From Selaginella moellendorffii (Eukaryota > Streptophyta > Lycopodiopsida > Selaginellales > Selaginellaceae), in assembly GCF_000143415.4 (NCBI RefSeq), contig NW_003314289.1, forward strand, positions 996,402-1,060,401: a stretch of DNA of 64,000 nt, read 5' to 3'. This document shows positions 56,745-64,000 of this stretch, in pieces. Positions within the stretch are counted from its first letter, which is position 1; the number at the start of each line of letters is the position of its first letter. The position numbers were made by a program, and so were the translations under genes. A model generated the notes under the pieces. That model saw only the letters and a program-made list of their open reading frames with translations, was not told the DNA's origin and did no database searches.

Positions 56745-57072
56745 CCTCCGGGATCTCGATCTCAGATTCTCCAAGACGAGGCGGCGAAGAAGGCCAAAAC
56801 ATGGCTCATGAAATGATTTTCGTTCGGTGAGAGACTCCCAGTGCTTGGCATCCTGGGAGAGATCAGCTGGAATGCCCCAAACGATTGCGGCTAAAACGAG
56901 AAGGAAACCGGATCTCACCAGTCGAGAAGCTCGCCTTGGCCTTTATGTACATCTCCCACATCCTGGGGTAGCGAATCGGGAACATACAGAAGCGCTGTGG
57001 ATTGTCAGCGAGAATGGGCTCCTCCTTGGTCGTCGACGGGGGCGAGTATTCAAATCTATGGCGCCAAGGCAT
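56745..57072 (-). pseudogene. Ribonucleotide reductase small-subunit (R2) fragment
   Basis: The minus strand reads EEPILADNPQRFCMFPIRYP and MWEMYIKAKASFST, then a GTGAGATCC..TTCCAG intron, then DLSQDAKHWESLTE and, after a frame change, NHFMSHVLAFFAAS. This is the N-terminal part of class I R2, including the conserved Trp-Glu-Met-Tyr block. Iron-ligand regions further on are missing. The intron is retained, so this is a DNA-level fragment. No parent gene is in the window. Confidence 0.75.
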
Positions 57073-57282
57073 AGTACACGTGGCAGATGGTCAAGGCTAG
57101 TCAAGTGGGTCAAATTATTCTGTGTTCCGGGGAAAATATGCTTCGCTAACTGCTCGCCGCCCCTGCATTGCCGCTGCCTTTGGCGCCTGCGCTGATAAGA
57201 TTTCGTGAAAATTCCGGGGTTCAAAATCCTAGTTGAATTCTTGGTTGGGCACGACAGGAATGAAAAACATGGATTATTTACT

Positions 57283-57380
57283 CAGATGGCCACCACGTCG
57301 AGTGCAATAACAAGATAATCGCGCACATTTTCAAGCTAATGCAACGCGATATTCATGTTGCGATTCTCACGCAGCTGGTA
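57283..57380 (+). pseudogene. ISN1 fragment a (HAD exon)
   Basis: Matches the exon at 903-747: NNKIIAHIFKLMQRDIHVAI with CACGTCGAGTGCAATAACAA. It is in plus orientation, opposite to fragment b. The nucleophile motif is absent. Confidence 0.85.
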
Positions 57381-57671
57381 ATGCACCTTTGGACGCGAGC
57401 TTTATTCTGGAAATCCGGAACAAGCGGAAAAGGTAATAGCTTTTTCTTTAGCTTTGAGTAAACTCACCAGCTAACTAGTGTATGCTTTGTTTTGCAGTTG
57501 AAGTTTCTTGCTGGAAGATGCAGCTGTATCCCTCCACAACCTTTTCGAAGGTCTTCATTACTCTTGGCGAAATCTGTCTCCAATCAAAGCATATGCAAAA
57601 CATTCTCAGCTCTTAGTAGAGAGAAAGACACTGTTAGAAACAAATAAACTTAAGAATTTTTCTGTGAAACG
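57381..57671. other. Unassigned sequence between ISN1 fragments
   Basis: Contains an intron-like GTAATAGC...TTTTGCAG followed by TTGAAGTTTCTTGCTGGAAG. It may be a further captured gene piece, but the source is not recognised. Confidence 0.3.
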
Positions 57672-58020
57672 ACCAACCATCTCTTCCAGAACCTGACAAA
57701 GAAAAGAAGTCAATCGCTCTGAAAACTAGTAACCAAAAACACAAAGTTGAACTATCTGACGGCTCTTGGCGTCCGCACAAGCAAATTTAAGCGTACAGAG
57801 GCCGAATGGAGAGCTCCTTGAGCTTCCTCTCGAGAGCAGTTCTTCTATTCCTTCTTCCGACCACTCCAGCATAGTTTTCGACATCCACCTCTCGTCTGGA
57901 CTAGTTGTGAACCCGGGCAAGAGATAGTTAGTTTCATTCTCCTCTCATGACATTGAAGTACCTCCAGGGTGACTAAGCTCCAAAGCTGAAAGAAGTCCAG
58001 AAAACTAGTTTTCCCACATA
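57672..58020 (-). pseudogene. ISN1 fragment b (exon 4 region)
   Basis: Degenerate copy of ~285-680: KTMLEWSEEGIEELL and the flanking CCTTGGGCGTCCGCAC-like block, with deletions. It is in minus orientation. It includes part of the intron before the following exon, seen as TCTTCCAGAACCTGAC. Confidence 0.8.
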
Positions 58021-58439
58021 ACCTGCACTGGAAGGCTAAAATCTTGTATTTACAAACTTGCATAGTATTATTCTTTAGTGCCGGCACCAAGCTCAACTTG
58101 CAGGAGCCTTTAAGTGTTCTTATGCCTCTAGGTATGACCCCAAAAACATGTATTATTATTCTTGCAATGGCGATATGTACCATGAAGATTTTATGTTGTC
58201 AAAGCCATCAATGCCTTTAAGTGTGGAGTGGACTCCGTTGAACGATTCTTTTCCATCGTATGGATCTCTGACATGCATGTCTTTTTCAGCCCTGAAGTGT
58301 TAGCAACTTGATGCTGTAGTTTGGAGGACTATGAATGGAACGCTAACACTTCAGATTTTGTAATCTATAGAAGTTTTGTTTCTAATAGCTGTTTAGACCA
58401 GCCTATTTCTAGCATTTAAACATTTTTCTGCTTTGACGT
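58021..58439. other. Unassigned spacer
   Basis: No gene or repeat recognised. Confidence 0.4.
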
Positions 58440-58950
58440 GAAATGCATTAGAACGCTTCGGAGATATCCATCCTAGCGTTCTTCTCGGGAGCTTTCGAAC
58501 AAGAAGGCGACCCCATCTTTGTCGAAAGCTCCAAGGGAGAGGTGTTGATCGTGGAACAGAGACATGGTAGGTCCGGAGGCCCGTGCAAATACAGATTGGA
58601 CTCACGAACTCGTGATCCGGGTTTTCGAGAACGCAGCGTGGAGACCAAGCACAAAATCTAGAGATCATGCGACGTCTCGATCCCAAGGAGTTTTTGGATG
58701 TTTTGAAGGCGGTGTTAGAGGAGGAGGTTGTAGAAAAAGGCTGTACGAGAAGGCTGACGAGTTGCAAGCCGAACTGTGAATATGGCGGCGAAGAAGAAGA
58801 GCATACGAGAGGCTTACCTCCAAAGAATCTAACATGTGTTCCTTCTGCATCTCTGGGTTTGAAGAAGCAAGAAGATAATGCCAAAACGCGGTAGTTCTTC
58901 TAAATCTTCGACAGGTGCCTTACAGATGAGAAAACGGACAAAGAAAGAAA
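58440..58950 (+). pseudogene. RBBP5-like fragments plus downstream DNA
   Basis: Short collapsed pieces of 52440-52760 (AAGGGAGAGGTGTTGATCGT, TCCCAAGGAGTTTTTGGATG), then of 53540-53740 (GAGTTGCAAGCCGA, AATCTAACATGTGTTC, TCTGGGTTTGAAGAAGC), then of 53927-54000 (CTAAATCTTCGACAGGTGCC). The order is that of the source locus with large deletions. It ends where the DUF26 promoter begins. Confidence 0.8.
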
Positions 58951-58990
58951 CGCGCACGCTAATCCGGTGACGAGAGTTTCTCGTGCACGC

Positions 58991-58998
58991 TATAAAAG
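58991..58998 (+). promoter_or_regulatory. TATA box of the DUF26 gene
   Basis: TATAAAAG in a CACGCTATAAAAGAGG context, 76-83 bp before the ATG at 59074, a normal plant distance for a short leader. Confidence 0.6.
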
Positions 58999-59073
58999 AG
59001 GTACGCTTGTTCGCTCACTCCAAGTTCTTCTTTTCTCTTTGTTTCGGTTTTCTTTGCAGTGAGCGAGCGAGCG

Positions 59074-59508
59074 ATGGAGATGACGATCAAGTTCCAGCTC
59101 GCTCTAGCGGTGCTGCTTGTCGCCGTGTCGATCCAGTCGGTCCAGTGCAAGATCATCGGCAAGGCGGAGGTGGATTTCTCGGGCTACTGCAGCGACGCCT
59201 CCATCCCGCCGGGGAGCACGTACTGGCAGAGCCTCAACTTGACGCTGTCGGACATCGTGGCCAACACTCCCAACGCCACCAACTTGACTTACACGGTGAA
59301 GCACGGCCGGGACGACGTTACCTCTTACGGCCAGGGCGTGTGCTTCAACCAGCCGCCTCACGAGGTTTGCCGGGAGTGCATCGCGATGCTGGTGAAGAGG
59401 GCGTGGATCGAGTGCTCCTCCTCCATCTCCGTCGTGCTCATGCTCACGGGGCAATGCGCACTTCGCTACCAGGACACGCCCATTGACGTGCCTCCTCCGG
59501 CAGCTTAG
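59074..59508 (+). CDS. Secreted single-DUF26 (Gnk2-homologous) protein
   Basis: 144 residues in one exon. Residues 1-25 (MEMTIKFQLALAVLLVAVSI, then QSVQC) form a signal peptide. The mature part has the DUF26 Cys pattern C-x8-C-x2-C in CFNQPPHEVCREC, with another Cys before (GYCSDAS) and two after (ECSSS, GQCALRY). Three possible N-glycosylation sites are NLT, NAT and NLT. Ginkbilobin-2, of the same family, binds mannose and is antifungal; whether this protein does so is inference. Membrane or kinase parts of CRK receptors are absent, as in the secreted single-domain group common in early-diverging land plants. It directly abuts the gene-fragment cluster. Confidence 0.85.
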   Translation: MEMTIKFQLALAVLLVAVSIQSVQCKIIGKAEVDFSGYCSDASIPPGSTYWQSLNLTLSDIVANTPNATNLTYTVKHGRDDVTSYGQGVCFNQPPHEVCRECIAMLVKRAWIECSSSISVVLMLTGQCALRYQDTPIDVPPPAA

Positions 59509-59859
59509 ATGATGATCCTCTCTCTCCACTCTCTTTGGAATTCATTCCAGAACTCTTTGCGAGATCTCTGGGATCTTCTCAGGTATAGAATTCTTGGAAT
59601 AACGAAGTCAGTTAAGTTTTGCAGCTCAAAAACACGGTGAGAATAAGTACTCTTCCTTCCCCACAACTTTGCAACTATGGCTGTAGATTGCCTTCTAAGC
59701 CTAAGCACTCCAAGCGTGGATTGTCAGTGAAAGATGACACCAAAAACTGTGAAAGAAGACGACGTCCACTTTGTCTCTGTCCCAACCTCAAGCGCTAGTT
59801 TCGCATAAGTTGAAATATATTTGCATGACTTTCACGATCAGTGTGGTCATAAACTTCAG
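59509..59859. other. 3' region of the DUF26 gene
   Basis: No separate gene is supported; the minus-strand frames here are weak. Confidence 0.4.
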
Positions 59860-60480
59860 GTATTCCAAGTGTAGCAAGTTCGAAAGCTGAGGACAAGAGT
59901 CTTCTGGCTTTGTGTTCTCAAGGAAGGCCCCAGACTCATGAAGCTATCCAAACAATCCCTGAATTTCCAGCTCTTGCAAGCCATTGCACTCGAGCTGCAA
60001 TACATGTGGTGACTTGTAGTTAAACTTCTGAGCGAGGAAGACCTGATTTCCGCTGGCGATTTCAATGTCCCTCAGCGAGGGCAAGCGTCTTGAGCAACCA
60101 ACACTTGGATAGAAAACTCGAGAGTTCATCATTAGCCAAGCTGTTACAAACCATAGGCTGGAATCCTGTATCAGTGAAAAGCAAGAATTCGTGTGTACAA
60201 CTTTTAACTTCCATAACAGAGCCTTGTTCATGATTTGGATGAAAAAATAACTCTTTCAGGTGCTGTCGACCATTGATAACCAGAGTTTCACCCGAACACT
60301 AATCAGGCTTATTCTAGTGAGACATGGAAATGAAAGGAACAGTTTTGAATGTCATATCCTGCAGATTCATGCTTGAGAGGTTTGGAAACCCATTAAAAAG
60401 CTCCATGGGATCAAAAGCGTTCAGCCGTGACAAGCTCAGTTTCTCAAGCCTGTTACAACCCATAACTTTCATAATCGTGC
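59860..60480 (-). pseudogene. Leucine-rich-repeat gene remnant
   Basis: The minus strand reads RLEKLSLSRLNAFDPMELFN, FPNLSSMNLQDMTFKTVPF and LPSLRDIEIASGNQVF, then LECNGLQELEIQGLFG, the spacing of LRRs as in F-box-LRR or NB-LRR proteins. Stops and frame changes between pieces indicate decay. No F-box or NB-ARC domain was seen nearby. Confidence 0.5.
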
Positions 60481-60873
60481 TTTCTTCTTGGAATTTTGGA
60501 TGAAAAACTGCTGCGGGCCACTGTGATCATCGATTCACTCCCATCTAACTTACACTCGCTATTACTTCAAGCTTCGGAAAAGCTTATTTGTAACTCAAAT
60601 TCTCGTGAGACTTCAAAACGAAGAGAGCACTGGAATTACCTTGACCAATTAATTTCTTTCGTGCTCAAAAACGTAGTATGACCGAGTTGCTCTAAAGTTT
60701 CAGGTAATAGTCCGCAAGTGTTTTTAATTGGTTAGGATGGCAGCATGAAATTGTGTAACTATCCGTATATTCTTTGGTTCGTAAAAAAAAGAGGCAAATG
60801 TTCGTCACTAGTAAGAAACTACCACTGCAAGTAGGCGGCTACTACGTTTCGTCTGCCGAGAAAGAACCTACAA
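60481..60873. other. Intergenic stretch
   Basis: Presumed 3' region of the helicase gene plus debris. Nothing recognised. Confidence 0.4.
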
Positions 60874-63090
60874 CTACCACCCTCCCCCAAACCCACCACT
60901 CCTGCCCCCGAAGCCACCGCCACCAAATCCACCTCCGCCACCTCTCCCAAATCCGCCGCCACCGTAGCCGCCGCCCCCTCGTCCACCTCCAAAGCTTCTT
61001 CCGCCAAAACCGCTGCTCGCCACGTAAGTGTCCCTCGAAAAGTCTTGTGCGCAGCTCATGTCCACGTTTGGAACGTTGAGCGCCTCGAATCTACACCCAA
61101 CGTCGTGCTCGATCGTGTCCCTCACGCGCCCCTGCGCGTAAGTGTGCATCAAAATCGCCACTCCTTTCTTCCCGGCTCGGCCTGTTCGTCCCGACCTGTG
61201 AACGAACGTCTCTGAGTCGCCAGGAACTTCGTAGTGAATCACCTGTCGATCCAAACTTTAGTTAGCTACACGCTTCCCTGAGAGATCGATGAGTTTCCAG
61301 AAAGATATACGTACCAGATCGACGTTGGGAATGTCTAGACCGCGAGCAGCTACGTCCGTTGCTACCAACACTGAAAATCTGCCGTCTCGGAAGCCGGAAA
61401 GCGTTCTCTCACGTTGGAACTGTGGGATGTCACCGTGTAGAGCCTCGCAAGGGACCGAGCGGCTCATGGCTTGAGCTACATTGTGCGTGTCGCGCTTGGT
61501 TTTGGCAAACACGATCACTTTCCCACCTTTGCCATACGACTGCAAAAAGAAGAGGAAAAAGCAACGACCATCAGCGCTATGTCTGGATTTCTCTTACGTA
61601 CATTCACAAGCTCCTTGAGAAGAGGACCCTTGTTATAGTCGGATGCCTCGCAAGAGTAAAGCTTGATACCCTCTGCAAGCTTCTCGTCGTTGTCTCCCAC
61701 CTGCAGAGGAAACATAAAATGTAAAACCTGCGTTTTGGAAACAAATTGCTCACCAGATCGACCACAAGAGGATCTTGCATGAACCGTCGCAACAAGTTCT
61801 TCACCCAGGACGGCATTGTGGCGGAAAACATCATAGTCTGCCTTTGCTTGGGGAGCCTCTCCATGATCTTCTCCACATCTTCCGCAAAACCAGTTGCAAG
61901 CATCTGATCAGCTTCATCCAGAACCATGAACTTCACCCGGTTCAGCAGCAAAGAACCGCGCTGTAGCATATCGATGACACGGCCAGGGGTACCGACAACA
62001 ACGTCGATTGGCCGCTCCAGTGATCGTCTTTGAGACTCGATACTGACGCCTCCATAGATGCACACTAGTGTCAAATGTGGAGCAGTCGACGTCAACTCTT
62101 TCTCGACTTGCTTTGCTAGCTCTCGTGTCGGAGCCATGACAATGCAACGGGGACATCCAGGCTGAGTCCTGCAAAAAGAAAAAACCAACGGATTTAGAGC
62201 TTCAGAAACAAAGTCCTGGGAGGGAATACCTGCTTGTAGCTTCGCGCCTTTCAACAGTGATAGTATGGAGAATGGGAAGACCAAAAGCAAGAGTCTTCCC
62301 CGTTCCTGTCTTAGCCCGAGCAATAAAATCGCGTCCTTTCATCGCAGGTTGATACACCGCGCTCTGCTCGGGAGAAACTCACAAGTTAATACACGAGAGA
62401 AACTGCCACAAAGACTACAGCCCATACCTGAACAGGAAAAAGATTTATGATGTTCTTCTGTGCGAGCGCTCTCACAATTTCCGGATCAATCCCGAGCTTC
62501 GCCACTGCGAGTTCCTCACCTGCCACCACCGCCGACGGATTGATAGTCTCGATGGGTGGACCAGTGTACGTCTCCTGTACTCCAAAGCCAGGTCCCCGAG
62601 AAGAACCAAAGCTCCCAAATCCTCCACCGCCACGACCACCACCTCCATAGCCACCACCACCACCACCATAGCCACCACCACCTCCATAGCCGCCGCCACC
62701 ACCATATCCACCCCCTCCATATCCGCCACCGCTTCCTCCTCGACGATCATCGTCATAGTCAGTCTCTGGAAATCCTGCTTGCCTTTGCGGAGTGGTCCAG
62801 TAGGAGCGTGAGTCCTGGGGAGCCGGGCTTGGGCTCGGCCACTGCCAGTCATTGTAAGTAGCACTGACGCGCAGCCTCTTGAGAATCCCGGGGACTGGAT
62901 GGAACTTGGATGGTCCTCCATTTGTGAAGCTATACTTCGTCGCAGTTCCAAACGCCCTGCTGGAATCCAGGCTCGTCCGGAGCTTGAGGCATCGCGGCAC
63001 ACGGGCGTGCCAGCTTATGATGCTCCGCATTCCCGCCTTCTCCAGCGGCGCTGCACTGCACGACATTGGAGAAGACAGCCTATCAGACAT
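60874..63090 (-). CDS. Glycine-rich DEAD-box RNA helicase, PMH/RH53-like
   Basis: Six exons on the minus strand. All helicase motifs are present in order: [10 protein letters not shown] (I), PTRELAKQ (Ia), GTPGR (Ib), VLDEADQM (II), MFSATMP (III), [11 protein letters not shown] (IV), [13 protein letters not shown] (V) and [13 protein letters not shown] (VI). Gly/Tyr-rich stretches lie both before the core (~residues 115-155, coded near 62620-62740) and at the C-terminus ([16 protein letters not shown]...). An N-terminal Arg/Ser-rich region, especially if translation starts at the inner ATG at 63030 ([20 protein letters not shown]), looks like a mitochondrial presequence. Plant PMH helicases help group II intron splicing in mitochondria. 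The ATG at 63090 is given as the longer option. Confidence 0.88.
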
Positions 63091-63441
63091 GGCCAGGATC
63101 AGTGAAATCGAAACGAAGCATCGGGAAATCCCTTGCCCTCCTCTCTCGGGGAAGCGCAGCCATGGCGATGCAAGAAGAAAGCGAGAGAGATTTCGAGGGA
63201 AAGAATGCCAAGAAAAGGGGCAGAAGAGTAAATACCTCGGAGAATGTATGGCGCCGATGAGCTGCTAGCGGCGGCGGCAAGGCGGCGATGTGGTAGCTCC
63301 TCCTCCCCTCGTCGCCGTGCGCGGCTAGGGTTCTTCCACACTGCGGGGTTTAGGGCTTTAGCTGCGGAGATACTCGGGGATATACTCGAGATATTTTTGC
63401 GACACTTTATCTCTGGGTAATCGTGTGTTCGAATCAAGTCC
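63091..63441. promoter_or_regulatory. Divergent intergenic/promoter region
   Basis: 351 bp between the divergent starts of the helicase and the Fido-like gene. It presumably carries both promoters; no distinct element is assigned. A minus-strand open frame (63083-63280) overlaps what is probably helicase 5' UTR. Confidence 0.4.
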
Positions 63442-64000
63442 ATGGAATTCTTAGGGCAAAGTATGCAGCGTCTTATAGGGTTTATCGGCCGCAAGGCCTT
63501 GCCGCTAGCAGAGTATGAGATCTCGGAGCTTCCATTCTGGCGATCGAGCGGAAGCGAGCTTCGCACAAGCGATCTGGTGGCAAAGATCCACGGACTTCGC
63601 GAGCGCTACAAGCAGCTGGAGGAATCGGAGCTCAAATCCAAAAGCTACACCTACGAGCGCAGGGCGCTGGCGGCTTACTTGTTCCAGGTAAATCACATCG
63701 AGGGCGAGGGATTCGAGAGCTTTGAGGAGACGGAGGAAGCCATCGCGAATGGAGCGCTGGAGCTTGGGGACGCCGTCCAAGCCGATCACAGGCTGGAAGC
63801 ATTGCGCTGTCTGTATCGAGGACTGAGGATCTTCTTCCCAGCGAAGAACAGCGGCAAAGAAGCAGAGGACGCGATCGGTTCCAAGCTGAGCGTCCACAAG
63901 ATCCTGGAGGCTCACACCGAGCTCATGAAGACCACAAAGGCCGAGATCGCCGGGACACTGCGACGCCATCCTAGCCAAGTGGTGATGACGAGAACAAAGT
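63442..64000 (+). CDS. Fic/Fido-like protein, N-terminal part (runs off window)
   Basis: An open frame from ATG 63442 with no stop before the window end (186 codons). After a helical N-terminus (GLRERYKQLEESELKSKSYT) comes RALAAYLFQVNHIEGEGFES, which resembles the inhibitory helix and its IEG(N) motif that precedes Fido folds. ETEEAIANGALELGD, EALRCLYRGL, LSVHKILEAHTELMKT and AGTLRR follow, corresponding to the Fido helix with the ...LH..L and G..R pattern. The catalytic HPFxxGNGR loop would lie beyond the window, so AMP-transferase activity cannot be judged. The usual Ser/Thr of the inhibitory motif is Asn here. The first part could also be an uncharacterised alpha-helical protein. Confidence 0.5.
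   Translation, partial: MEFLGQSMQRLIGFIGRKALPLAEYEISELPFWRSSGSELRTSDLVAKIHGLRERYKQLEESELKSKSYTYERRALAAYLFQVNHIEGEGFESFEETEEAIANGALELGDAVQADHRLEALRCLYRGLRIFFPAKNSGKEAEDAIGSKLSVHKILEAHTELMKTTKAEIAGTLRRHPSQVVMTRTK

Noticed and set aside
62472-63002. Alternative frames through the Gly-rich part of the helicase (poly-Val/Met/Ala or His-rich)
   Set aside because: By-products of GGN-repeat codons. The DEAD-box frame explains the region.

Overview
The window is nuclear DNA of a land plant with very short introns (about 50-110 bp in most genes), tightly packed genes and plant-specific families: a thylakoid-lumen FKBP, a SAP-containing AP endonuclease, a DUF26 protein, AMT2, an ERD6-like transporter and an LRR receptor-like protein. 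Intron size, the PPR and LRR debris and the repeat style fit a lycophyte such as Selaginella. That assignment is inference from style, not from a database match. One 422-base assembly gap lies at 15378-15799.

Left end (1-2.2 kb): the 5' seven exons of an IMP-specific 5'-nucleotidase gene (ISN1), minus strand and running off the window, with a stray fragment of a TLDc gene beside its start.

Repeat-rich block (2.4-29.5 kb): five copies of one unrecognised gene family with an Arg/Ser-rich N-terminus (here 'RS family'). Two copies keep a long open frame and three are broken. They sit among AT-rich repeats. One repeat is a ~1.86 kb fold-back element that carries degraded pieces of both the 5' and the 3' flank of the RS genes, so the RS genes may travel with this repeat family. 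The block also holds a 1819-bp solo-LTR-like insertion with a perfect 5-bp target duplication and an internal minisatellite, two copies of a ~285-bp MITE, a decayed Ty3/gypsy pol region, an inverted repeat made of FIP37-like gene sequence around the gap, a broken short-chain dehydrogenase and an F-box gene.

Middle (29.6-42 kb): an intact TLDc-domain gene, then remnants (a degenerate copy of a neighbouring coiled-coil locus, an auxin response factor PB1 end, a bacterial-type topoisomerase IA, an LRR receptor-like gene), and a small two-exon coiled-coil gene.

Gene-dense block (42.4-53.8 kb): AMT2 ammonium transporter(+), lumenal FKBP(-), AP endonuclease(+), sugar transporter(-), PrmC/HemK methyltransferase(-) and an RBBP5-like COMPASS WD40 protein(+), with gaps of only about 90-300 bp. 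These look like ordinary housekeeping genes and not a joint pathway.

Right end (53.8-64 kb): a junkyard of gene fragments at 56.2-58.96 kb, mixing both strands and retaining introns, from RBBP5-like (twice), ribonucleotide reductase small subunit and ISN1 (twice). It is followed by a DUF26 secreted protein, LRR debris, a glycine-rich DEAD-box helicase of mitochondrial type and, running off the end, a protein whose N-terminal part resembles a Fic/Fido enzyme.
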